Shown one piece after another: positions 51,341-61,486 of a DNA stretch of 64,000 bases. The stretch's first letter is position 1. Each line of letters opens with the position of its first letter. A program made the translations under genes and the position numbers. The stretch is from positions 62,001 to 126,000 of the forward strand of contig JACRJO010000029.1 of the NCBI GenBank assembly GCA_016219985.1, given 5' to 3'. The notes below the pieces were generated by a model. That model ran no database searches and had not been told where the DNA came from. It saw only the letters and a program-made list of their open reading frames with translations. This DNA comes from Sphingobacteriales bacterium. Its GTDB lineage: Bacteria; Bacteroidota; Bacteroidia; Chitinophagales; Chitinophagaceae.

Positions 51341-51424
51341 CTACCCCTCCTCAACGGCAAATCCCCCGTGAAGATGCTGCCCCTGCCCAGGGTACCTCCG
51401 GCTTTGATATCGCCTGGTGGGCTC
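51341..51424 (-). pseudogene. Remnant of histidine kinase C-terminus (duplicate of 55059..~55145)
   Basis: Encodes SPPGDIKAGGTLGRGSIFTGDLPLRRG versus EAHHGEIKAESTLGKGSIFTMDLPLKKG; 1-bp loss shifts the stop codon out of frame. Confidence 0.85.
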
Positions 51425-51633
51425 CTAGCATAGCGAAGCGAGGGCGGGCCCATAGCTAATGGCTCAAAGCTTACACCACCAACAGCCCCATTCCGCCGTA
51501 TCAAAGCCGATGCCTGGTCGTGGTTAAAGCGTATCATGCGCTTTAACCACGGCTGAGTCCCGAAGGGAGTACGGACGAGGCACGGAGCAGACCCGAGGAA
51601 CTTTCGAAGAAATGCATATCTGTGTACGCTTGC

Positions 51634-51824
51634 CACAACGAGCACTGTTTGCTGCTGTGCTGAAATTTTTATAATGTCCAGCCCGGAGTCGCAACCGATC
51701 GAAAAACTGATGATGAAGATAACAACAAAAGCTGAATAGAATTACCTCGGCTGGATATGGGCTGATAGTGATATGAAGATGAGAATATATTCGTCGCCAG
51801 CATAGCAGCAAACTCCCTGTTGTG
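51634..51824. repeat. attC-like imperfect palindrome, copy P2
   Basis: CACAACGAGCACTGTTTGCTGCTGTGCTG (51634-51662) versus CAGCATAGCAGCAAACTCCCTGTTGTG (51798-51824); abuts stop codon of 51840..54389. Confidence 0.7.
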
Positions 51825-51839
51825 TGCAGTGTATTGTAG

Positions 51840-54389
51840 TCAATCTATCAAAAATATTAATTCGGATGATGTCCTTGATGACGGCCTAACTTCAATATAA
51901 GAGCCGGGGCTAAGCGTTCCATTAAATTCAAGAAGGCCTTCAGTCCAAATCTTAGGCAGAAGAATTCCATATTTGTTCTGATTTCTATGTTTTCCCAGTA
52001 CTACAGCTTGGTAGGTATTCTCATATTGTAAGGATTCACCCCTGTCAAAGTTTTTCTGTGTTAAATCTCTGAGTGTTAATAAAATTTGGTTATTCTCCAG
52101 ATCGATAGACTTTATTTCAAGTGGAATACCATTTAAGCAATTGGAAAATGGAGTACAGCTTTCAATCCAACCGTAGTTACTGATTTCTTTTTTCAATAAG
52201 ATAGCTTTGTATATTTTCTTTTGATGGTTAAAAGAATACACTATGCCCCAATCGTTTACTTTTTGAATCTGCATGTTTTTTAACACTTGTCCGATCGTGT
52301 AAGAATTATGAATTTCTTTCAAAGGATGGGGAAGAACCGGCTTAAACGATCCTATAAGTTTGCTATTTGTGTGATCGATAGCTTTAATAGAAACTCTTTT
52401 CTTTGTTTGTACTTCGTAGTCATATTTTGAATTGCTCCACCCCATTTCAAACTTAGGAACATAGATTCTTAACCCTGAATTAACTAAAGAGCCATTTATG
52501 CCATAGGGCGTAATTTCTTCTATCACAAAGTCTACAATTTCTCCTTTATGTATATCTAAAAATTTAAAATATGGATTATTGTCGTACTCCTTAAGAGATA
52601 ATATCACTATCCGATCAGCACGATCAACTTTTTTTATCCGGCACTCTATTCGAGAATCAAGCTTTATTTTATTAGCTCTTTCAACTATGGATTCCTTTGT
52701 CCAGCTAATTTCGGGGTATGGCAAAATCGCTTCTACTCCTTCTTCGATTTCTCCAACGAACGCTCTTGGGCTTTTCTTGCAAACGTAAAATTGTACTTTT
52801 TCACTTGGAAAATGATTAGTTATTTCCCAATAGTCTGGCATATCAGTTAAAGCTAAACGTATGCTTGCCTTTTCAAAGTTATATCCTAATACTTCAAATT
52901 CATGTTCATCTCCAATTTTGAACTTGCGGTGTAGAAACAGAAACCTACTTCGTGTCACATCCTGACGATAAGCAAACCCTTCGACCTTTTCTAGGCCTAA
53001 ATCAACTTTAATAAATTCGTCATCCACATATGATATTTTCCCAAAAAACATTTTCCCGATTTCAAACTTAGAAGTGACAACTTTATTCGGATCACTTGCA
53101 GTATTCTTCAGGGAAAGCTCCACAACGCCATTTTGCTGAATTTCTATGGGAATAGCTTCAATGTAAGTTCCCTCTTTGAAATACATCCGAGCATCGTTAA
53201 TCTCAATTATACTCAGATTATCCTTTTTAACCCATCCCTCAATTCCATTTATGTCTAATTTAACCGCACTTTCTCGAACGCTAACCACAACCCCCCTGAC
53301 CGTGGATTTTTCCTTAATTGCGTCACCAATTTCTCTTAAAGTACTTGCAAAAAGACTGTCTTCATTAATTCTTATGTAAAAACAGACTACAGGTCGTCCT
53401 TTGCTGTCTTTAAATTCCTTAGGCTTGTTAATCAAAATAAAGTTGCCACTCTGAAAGAGTTCCTGAGCAACCTTAGAGAGTATCTCTACTTTTTCTGATC
53501 TAGCTAGTAAGTAGAAAGATTCTATTCCTTTGGCCCTTCCCAACTTGATTCTTCTGAGATAAGGCTCTAATCCATAATTTGCATAAGTTTCGATTCTTGC
53601 TACTAAGATTATTCCGACTTTCAACGTGTCATTTGTAAATGATAACGGAGTATAATCGTCAAAATCACGAGTTGCTATCTCATTGACGAAATCTAAAAAC
53701 CTATCTGATTCCTCTTTGTGCTCTGGCTTTGGAAGTCTGCCTAGAAGTTTATTACCGAACCCATTTAATTCTCTTAATAAAATTCGTGTAAACAACCCAT
53801 TGTCGTCCACTTCCTCAATCTTTTCGCACTTTTCGAACACTTCGTCATTGTCGATGGTGTTCTCCTCAAAAAACATCGAAACGAGATTCGACTGATTATT
53901 CTTAATTTGGAGTAGCAACTTTTTCGTTACTATCAAATCCATCGCCTTCTTAAACGAGTCACTGAAATATGGCTTACTATGCTTTAAAAAAGCATCTCTA
54001 ACAAAAATATGGGTTGCTTTAAGCACATTTCTTGTATTGTCATTTTCGAACTTGAGCTTAATTATCGCCTTTCCCTCTTGCAGTTTTGTTAACAAATTAT
54101 CTTCCGATACCCATTTTATTACAAGATCAGGTATTTCAATGTCCGGAATTTCTTTTGATATTGTTTTTAAAGCTTTTGTTGTTGGTCCTTCTATTCGATA
54201 GCGAATAGCCTTTTTCCTAAAAGACTTAAAAGGCCAGGCTAAAGTCTGATAGAGGAAGCCAAAATATATTTTGAAATTCTCGGGCTTAGTCGCGGCAACA
54301 TATAGCATAAATATTATTACCAGTATTAAAATTCCTGGCAATCCATACGACCTTAGAAGAGGCTCGAAAAAGTCTTTAATTTTATCCAT
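51840..54389 (-). CDS. Membrane-anchored protein with multiple S1-like RNA-binding repeats, uncharacterised
   Basis: N-terminal TM (LPGILILVIIFMLYVAA); S1-like segments VRGVVVSVRESAVKLDINGIEGWVKKDNLS, FFGKISYVDDEFIKVDLGLEKVEGFAYRQDV, GEIVDFVIEEITPYGINGSLVNSGLRIYVPKFEM. Confidence 0.7.
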   Translation of the reverse strand: MDKIKDFFEPLLRSYGLPGILILVIIFMLYVAATKPENFKIYFGFLYQTLAWPFKSFRKKAIRYRIEGPTTKALKTISKEIPDIEIPDLVIKWVSEDNLLTKLQEGKAIIKLKFENDNTRNVLKATHIFVRDAFLKHSKPYFSDSFKKAMDLIVTKKLLLQIKNNQSNLVSMFFEENTIDNDEVFEKCEKIEEVDDNGLFTRILLRELNGFGNKLLGRLPKPEHKEESDRFLDFVNEIATRDFDDYTPLSFTNDTLKVGIILVARIETYANYGLEPYLRRIKLGRAKGIESFYLLARSEKVEILSKVAQELFQSGNFILINKPKEFKDSKGRPVVCFYIRINEDSLFASTLREIGDAIKEKSTVRGVVVSVRESAVKLDINGIEGWVKKDNLSIIEINDARMYFKEGTYIEAIPIEIQQNGVVELSLKNTASDPNKVVTSKFEIGKMFFGKISYVDDEFIKVDLGLEKVEGFAYRQDVTRSRFLFLHRKFKIGDEHEFEVLGYNFEKASIRLALTDMPDYWEITNHFPSEKVQFYVCKKSPRAFVGEIEEGVEAILPYPEISWTKESIVERANKIKLDSRIECRIKKVDRADRIVILSLKEYDNNPYFKFLDIHKGEIVDFVIEEITPYGINGSLVNSGLRIYVPKFEMGWSNSKYDYEVQTKKRVSIKAIDHTNSKLIGSFKPVLPHPLKEIHNSYTIGQVLKNMQIQKVNDWGIVYSFNHQKKIYKAILLKKEISNYGWIESCTPFSNCLNGIPLEIKSIDLENNQILLTLRDLTQKNFDRGESLQYENTYQAVVLGKHRNQNKYGILLPKIWTEGLLEFNGTLSPGSYIEVRPSSRTSSELIFLID

Positions 54390-54624
54390 TACTATTGTAA
54401 TCTTCGATGCAATTTATCTTTTCGCAGTAGAATTTTAGTTTCGTAACAGAATTTTCGGTGTAGGGAATCATGATTCCAATATTTTCCATTGTAATACATG
54501 TGCCACAACTTTCACAGTAAATTTTGTGATTGAGCATATCCTCGAATTGTGACGTCTCTCTTAGCAATTGTTCGATCTGCCCATCTAAAATTGCATTAAT
54601 ATCAACTCTCTTTTTCCCAAACAT
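54382..54624 (-). CDS. Small CxxC zinc-ribbon-like protein
   Basis: YCESCGTC ... FYCEKINC; overlaps start of 51840..54389 by 8 bp. Confidence 0.65.
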   Translation of the reverse strand: MFGKKRVDINAILDGQIEQLLRETSQFEDMLNHKIYCESCGTCITMENIGIMIPYTENSVTKLKFYCEKINCIEDYNSNG

Positions 54625-54676
54625 GTTTTAAGTTAAGGTTTTTTTTACTTGACACTCAGAAATAGCATTGCATACG

Positions 54677-55145
54677 ACACATTATTTCATACTCACCAAT
54701 AAATTTGTATATCCCCATCACTTTATATAAGAGCCATTTACTGATATACTTTTCTTATTCCTACTACACCAATACAAATCACCGGTTCACGAATTTACCC
54801 ACTTAGACCCAACCCCGCAATACCCTTTTTGGGTTATCCGGGACCGTAATGCCTTTTGGGTTAGTTGTTAGATGTCAGTTGCCAGATGTCAGGAGTCAGT
54901 AGTCAGGAGTGGTGAGATGGGCCTGTTTGTAAGGCGGGTGCCCCTGGTCCCGGGTAGTGGGAGCAGAATGAGAGAAGGAGATTTTTCTTTAACCGCAGCT
55001 CCCGGAAATACAAGGGTGCTTATAGAACAGGGGAATTTATCTTGCTGAAAATCAGCCCCTACCCTTTCTTCAACGGCAAATCCATCGTGAAGATGCTGCC
55101 CTTTCCCAGGGTGCTTTCGGCTTTGATTTCGCCATGGTGGGCTTC
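54677..55145. repeat. Long direct repeat DR2 (includes native 3' end of histidine kinase gene)
   Basis: See DR1. Confidence 0.92.
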
Positions 55146-56396
55146 CACCACGGTTTTTACATAACTGAGGCCGAGGCCGAAGCCTTTTACATTGTGCACA
55201 TTGCCGGTATGGGCCCGGTAAAAACGCTCGAAGATCCGCTTCACGGTATCGCGGTTCATCCCGATCCCGTTGTCTTCGATCCGGAGGGTAAAGTGCCTGT
55301 TGAGGTTCTGGGTGGATAAACGGATGGAGGGGGGCACATTGTCCTTGGCGTATTTTACGGCATTGTCCACGAGATTGTTCACCAGGTTGGAAAAATGCAC
55401 TTCATCGGCTTCGATCAGGTCATTGGAGGCATCGAGGGCCAGTTCCACTTTCCCGCTCTTGCTCTCTAATTGCAGGGCAAAATTATCCACCACATCTTTA
55501 ATCACTTCGTGCACATGCACGGGCTTCAGGTTCAGCTCCACTTCCTGCTTCTCCAACTGCGAGGCTTTCAGGATGGTTTCCACCTGCCGGTTCATCCGCT
55601 GGTTCTCTTCCTTGATGATCCCGCTGAAATACCCCAGCTTCTGCCGGTCGCTGATCACTTTTTCATTCCGCATGGCATCCACGGCCAGCGAGATCGTGGC
55701 AATGGGGGTCTTGAACTCATGCGTCATGTTATTGATAAAGTCGTTCTTGATCTCTCCCAGCTTTTTCTGCCGCAGCATCGTGCGTACCGTCAGGTAGAAG
55801 GCGGCAATGATGATAATGGTAAACAGGATGGAAGCCCCGATCCGCCAGCGGAGGTCTTTTAATACGAGGCTTTTGATATTGGGGATTACCACGAACAGGA
55901 CCTCATTCACACCCAGGCTTTCCCCCGCCGTGCCGCTCAAAGCCTCCAGTCCCCAGTTGTAGGAAAAATTATTCAGGGTATCCTCGTAAGCGGCTATAAA
56001 ATTGGGGGAGATCTTTTCAAATACATTATTTCCCAGCCGGTCGAAGGAGGCGATCCCGAACTCAAACCGGACTTTCTTCAGGTTATTCTGCTGGAAGGCC
56101 CGGATAAATTTTTTACGGATCTCTTCCACATCGAAGCGCTGTCCCACCGTAACCGGCTTAAAGAGCTCGAGGGTAAACTCATCGCTCAGCAAGCCCCTCT
56201 TGGTATTGCCCGGCGTAAACCCGCCCTTGTGCTGGGCCAGTTCATTCCCCACCATCTTGGTGCTTTCCTCCACGCTGTGCTTGATCTGCTCCTGCCGTAA
56301 CAGCACCATATTATTGATCCAGGAGACCTGGATCAGGATCAGCCCGATCAGCGACAAACTGATCAGCACCGTAATTATGGTAAATATGCGTTTCAC
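55059..56396 (-). CDS. Sensor histidine kinase
   Basis: Two TM helices; FINNMTHEFKTPIATISLAVDAM H-box, NLVDNAVKYA N-box, IEDNGIGMN, FERFYRAH, GFGLGLSYVK. Confidence 0.95.
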   Translation of the reverse strand: MKRIFTIITVLISLSLIGLILIQVSWINNMVLLRQEQIKHSVEESTKMVGNELAQHKGGFTPGNTKRGLLSDEFTLELFKPVTVGQRFDVEEIRKKFIRAFQQNNLKKVRFEFGIASFDRLGNNVFEKISPNFIAAYEDTLNNFSYNWGLEALSGTAGESLGVNEVLFVVIPNIKSLVLKDLRWRIGASILFTIIIIAAFYLTVRTMLRQKKLGEIKNDFINNMTHEFKTPIATISLAVDAMRNEKVISDRQKLGYFSGIIKEENQRMNRQVETILKASQLEKQEVELNLKPVHVHEVIKDVVDNFALQLESKSGKVELALDASNDLIEADEVHFSNLVNNLVDNAVKYAKDNVPPSIRLSTQNLNRHFTLRIEDNGIGMNRDTVKRIFERFYRAHTGNVHNVKGFGLGLSYVKTVVEAHHGEIKAESTLGKGSIFTMDLPLKKG

Positions 56397-56613
56397 TGCT
56401 TTTTAATCGGTCGTAATATACTGTATCCGGTTTATTTTCATGACACTATCCGCCCCCCGGGCTGCCTGCAAATGTAAGGCCCCTTCCGCAGCGGATATAC
56501 GCCGGGCCCCGTATCCGGCCCAATTTAACTTGTTCTTTAGCTTTTTAAAAAGGCGGGGCGCCCGGCTTTGGAACAGAAATTTAAAAAAAAGAAATTTCCC
56601 CTTAAATTGAACT

Positions 56614-57165
56614 ATGATTGAGCCGGCCCCGGGCATATTACTGATCGCAGACCCCTTCCTGAAGGACCCCAACTTCCTGCGGACCGTTGTATTGCTCTGC
56701 GAACACCAGCCCGAAGGCAGTTTCGGGTTTGTGATCAACCGGCCTTTTGAAAGCACCCTCGACGAACTGATCCCGGAACTGGAGGGTCATAAACTGCCGG
56801 TATTCGACGGCGGCCCGGTACAAAGGGATTCCCTGCATTTTTTACACCAGTCGCCCGCGCTGATCCCCGGCGGGCAGGAAGTGAGCAAGGGCGTGTTCTG
56901 GGGAGGTGATTTCGAGACCGTGGTCGGCCTGCTGAAAGAAGGGAAGATAACTCCAGACAAAATCCGCTTTTATATCGGCTACTCCGGCTGGGGCGAGGGA
57001 CAACTGAATACGGAGATGACGGAAAAAACATGGCTCACGGTAACGGCCAACCGCAAACTCGTCTTCCACAAGGACCACCAGGCCATCTGGAAGGACTCCC
57101 TCCGTCACCTGGGCGGGGACTATGAGATGATGATCAATTTCCCCCTGGACCCCCAACTCAATTAA
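56614..57165 (+). CDS. YqgE/AlgH family protein (UPF0301)
   Basis: GILLIADPFLKDPNFLRTVVLLCEHQPEGSFGFVINRP, YIGYSGWGEGQLNTEM. Confidence 0.93.
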   Translation: MIEPAPGILLIADPFLKDPNFLRTVVLLCEHQPEGSFGFVINRPFESTLDELIPELEGHKLPVFDGGPVQRDSLHFLHQSPALIPGGQEVSKGVFWGGDFETVVGLLKEGKITPDKIRFYIGYSGWGEGQLNTEMTEKTWLTVTANRKLVFHKDHQAIWKDSLRHLGGDYEMMINFPLDPQLN

Positions 57166-57248
57166 TATTATCCAAAGTTTAAAATGTCCTGACGATCTCC
57201 CGGCTTTTCGACCCGGAGTGAGTGATGGAACGACCGGCCTTGCAACTT

Positions 57249-57312
57249 GCCCGCCATAGCGTTAGCGAAGGCGGGCTCAAAACTCGCAGCTCATAGCTCA
57301 AAGCTCACAGCT
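57249..57312. repeat. 34-bp hairpin module plus heptanucleotide array
   Basis: GCCCGCC-ATAGCGTTAGCGAA-GGCGGGC then heptads ctcgcag ctcatag ctcaaag ctcacag. Confidence 0.85.
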
Positions 57313-57329
57313 ATCCCCCAAAAACAAAA

Positions 57330-57348
57330 CCCCTCCGCCAGGGAGGGG
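57330..57348 (-). terminator. Terminator of atpDC
   Basis: cccctccgccagggagggg; T-rich on minus strand past the stem. Confidence 0.7.
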
Positions 57349-57370
57349 CCAAATTTCATTTGATCCCGGA

Positions 57371-57658
57371 TCAGGCCAGTTCAACTGCACCTTCCACCAG
57401 TACCGTTACTTTATTATTCAGTACTTCCACAAAACCACCCTGGATCTCGTAATGGGCCAACTGGCTTTGCTTACTGTCCTTCAGCACTTTTACCTTGCCG
57501 GCTTTCAGGGCGCTGACTAAGGGAGCGTGCTTGTCCAGCACTTCAAAGCTACCGGTGATACCGGGCATCTGCACCCCGTACACTTCCCCGCTGAACAGCT
57601 TTTTTTCCGGTGTTAATATTTCTAAATTCATTAAATTTTCAATTTTGAACTCATTCAC
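57371..57658 (-). CDS. atpC: ATP synthase epsilon subunit
   Basis: LEILTPEKKLFSGEVYGVQMPGITGSFEVLDKHAPLVSALKAGKV. Confidence 0.95.
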   Translation of the reverse strand: MNEFKIENLMNLEILTPEKKLFSGEVYGVQMPGITGSFEVLDKHAPLVSALKAGKVKVLKDSKQSQLAHYEIQGGFVEVLNNKVTVLVEGAVELA

Positions 57659-57693
57659 TATGGTGATGCTGACATCCTGAGCTTGCCGAAGGA

Positions 57694-59280
<1,587 letters not shown>

Positions 59281-59395
59281 TTAAAGATTTTAAAGCTGTG
59301 GAAAAGCCTGTTGGAAACGGAAACCGGGGGGCTATTCGGGCTGAAAAAGGCTGATTCTCAACCAGGGGCCCGCCCCGCCCCGGGTGGCCAGCAAA

Positions 59396-59670
59396 TTACG
59401 CAAACCGAAGAGAGTGACTGCTCGCTATCCCCCGCCGGCGGGGGCCGGCTATGCGATTTGAAAGAATCTTCAAATGGGGGTGGACAAAGGAACTCTTCTC
59501 TTGTCCACCCCTGTTTGTAAGGTCGCTTATGGCTGACCCACTTCCCTCGCCGGGCGGGGGACAATGCAGATTTCCTCATTTCTACTGGCGTAAGGATACG
59601 GCTCCCGAATGTGCAGTTAGTTATTTCTGTGGCTCACCCTTACATAATGACATTGCCTCTATGGGATAAG
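59396..59670. repeat. Dispersed ~250-bp repeat, copy B
   Basis: See copy A at 598-850. Confidence 0.85.
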
Positions 59671-59903
59671 AGAAAGAGTCGCTTCGCAGGATCCGGGATG
59701 GATGGAATTACGCAAATCCAGGAGAGTGATCCCCCGCCGGCGGCAAATATGGGTCAGCCGGGAAGGCGGTAAGACGGGGAGGAAATTCCCTTTCGCGGTT
59801 ATTTTATATCCCGCAAAGCTTTATAAGCCTTTACAAAAAATGAAACCCCTGCGGTTACAGGCCTGCCTTTTAATTCTTTGCAGGAAAATCATGGCCCCCT
59901 AAA

Positions 59904-59924
59904 CCTGCCTGTCCGGTAGGCAGG
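59904..59924. repeat. 21-bp palindromic element CCTGCCTGTCCGGTAGGCAGG
   Basis: Identical to 51098-51118. Confidence 0.85.
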
Positions 59925-60002
59925 TCCCCCGAAGGGGACTTTGGCCTCCGAAAGTTTGGGTGTCGTTTATTTTTCTGTAAAGCAAACTCTTTCGTGCCTT
60001 TT

Positions 60003-60023
60003 CCTGCCTAACCGGCAGGCAGG
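60003..60023. repeat. 21-bp palindromic element variant CCTGCCTAACCGGCAGGCAGG
   Basis: Same length and symmetry as 59904-59924. Confidence 0.75.
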
Positions 60024-60103
60024 CGTGTCAATTCGTGGCATACCCATTTTGAGCTGCTTTGCCGCGAGGCGGGAAGGTAAATAGTTTTAGACGGGGAGGC
60101 GGG

Positions 60104-60178
60104 CTCGAAACTCACAGCTCGCAGCTCACAGCTCACAGCTCGTGGCTCGTGGCTCGCAGCTCACAGCTCACAGCTCGC
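60104..60178. repeat. Heptanucleotide array, about 11 units
   Basis: ctcgaaa ctcacag ctcgcag ctcacag ctcacag ctcgtgg ctcgtgg ctcgcag ctcacag ctcacag ctcgcta. Confidence 0.9.
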
Positions 60179-60256
60179 TACCTCAAATGTTCAATTTTCA
60201 ATAGCTGAACCCGCCCCAACGGTTTTTTTTGAGTATCCTTACCTTTGCCGCACTTT

Positions 60257-61423
60257 ATGCAACTGACCGAAGTCACCTCCCCCAAACTGGCCCGGGATTT
60301 TATCCGGGTCAATGTGGAAATCAATAAAAACGAGCCCAATTATATCCGTCCGCTGGACAAGGATATCGAGGACATATTTGACCCGAAAAAAAACAAGTCC
60401 TTCCGCTTCGGGGAAGCCACCCGCTTCGTACTCCGGGACGATGAAGGCAAACTGATCGGCCGGATCGCCGCCTTTGTCAATAAAAAATACAAGACCCGGG
60501 GGGATGAGGTCCCCGTGGGAGGGATCGGGTTCTTTGACTGCATCAATGATCAGTCCGCCGCAGATACGTTGTTTGATGTCGCCAAACACTGGCTGATGCA
60601 AAGAGGGATGGGCGCCATGGACGGCCCGATCAATTTTGGGGAAAGGGACCGCTGGTGGGGGTTAATTGTGGAAGGCTTCCAGTCACCGCCCTACGGGATG
60701 AATTACAACCAGCCCTATTACCGGAATTTATTTGAAACCTATGGCTTCCGTTGTTTTTTCAACCAGTATTGCTACGGGCTGGACCCCCGCCGGGAAGTAA
60801 GCCGGAAAATTATTGAACGCCATGCGGCCATTGCAAAAGACCCGGCCTTTTCCGCCCGTTATATCCGGAAGAGCCAGCTGGAAAAATATGCGGCGGATTT
60901 TACCACTATCTATAATAAAGCCTGGGCAGGCCATGGCGGGATGAAAGAACTGAAGAAAGAACAGGTGCTGGCCTTGTTCAAAAAGATGAAGCCGGTGATG
61001 GATGAAAAGATCGTCTGGTTTGTCTACCATAACGAGGACCCGATCGCCCTCTTTGTAAACCTGCCGGACCTGAACCAGTGGTTCAAATACCTCAACGGGA
61101 AATTTGATCTCTGGCACAAACTGAAATTCCTCTGGATCAAACTGACCAAAAAGAACACCCGCTTTACCGGCCTTGCCTTTGGCGTGGTTCCCGAATTCCA
61201 GGGAACCGGCGTGGATTCCTATATGATCAATGAAGCCAAGCTGGTGGTGCAGCCCATGAAAAAATATGAGGATTATGAATTGCTGTGGATCGGGGATTTC
61301 AACCCGAAGATGATCAATGTGGCGGAAAATTTCGGGGACACATTCCGCACCCGTCACCTGATCACCTACCGCTATCTCTTTGACCGTACGATGGAATTTA
61401 AACCCCACCCCATCCTGTCCTAA
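60257..61423 (+). CDS. Uncharacterised protein with GNAT-like N-acetyltransferase fold signature
   Basis: 389-aa ORF; GFFDCINDQSAADTLFDVAKHWLMQRGMGAMDGPINFGERDRWWG and LAFGVVPEFQGTGVDSYMINEA. Confidence 0.7.
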   Translation: MQLTEVTSPKLARDFIRVNVEINKNEPNYIRPLDKDIEDIFDPKKNKSFRFGEATRFVLRDDEGKLIGRIAAFVNKKYKTRGDEVPVGGIGFFDCINDQSAADTLFDVAKHWLMQRGMGAMDGPINFGERDRWWGLIVEGFQSPPYGMNYNQPYYRNLFETYGFRCFFNQYCYGLDPRREVSRKIIERHAAIAKDPAFSARYIRKSQLEKYAADFTTIYNKAWAGHGGMKELKKEQVLALFKKMKPVMDEKIVWFVYHNEDPIALFVNLPDLNQWFKYLNGKFDLWHKLKFLWIKLTKKNTRFTGLAFGVVPEFQGTGVDSYMINEAKLVVQPMKKYEDYELLWIGDFNPKMINVAENFGDTFRTRHLITYRYLFDRTMEFKPHPILS

Positions 61424-61486
61424 ACTTATTCACAGGGAAGGGCTTTTTACGCCGGCTACCCCCGGGTTTCTTAAATTGCAGCCGGT

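Larger units (their letters stand above)
50911..51424. repeat. Long direct repeat DR1 (partner 54677-55145), includes decayed histidine kinase 3' end
   Basis: Near-identical tracts e.g. caccaataaatttgtatatccccatcactttatataagagccatttactgatatact and caatacaaatcaccggttcacgaatttacccactta. Confidence 0.92.

Noticed and set aside
51301-51645. 114-aa minus-strand ORF as a real gene
   Set aside because: Its C-terminal half is the frameshifted remnant of the histidine kinase 3' end within DR1.
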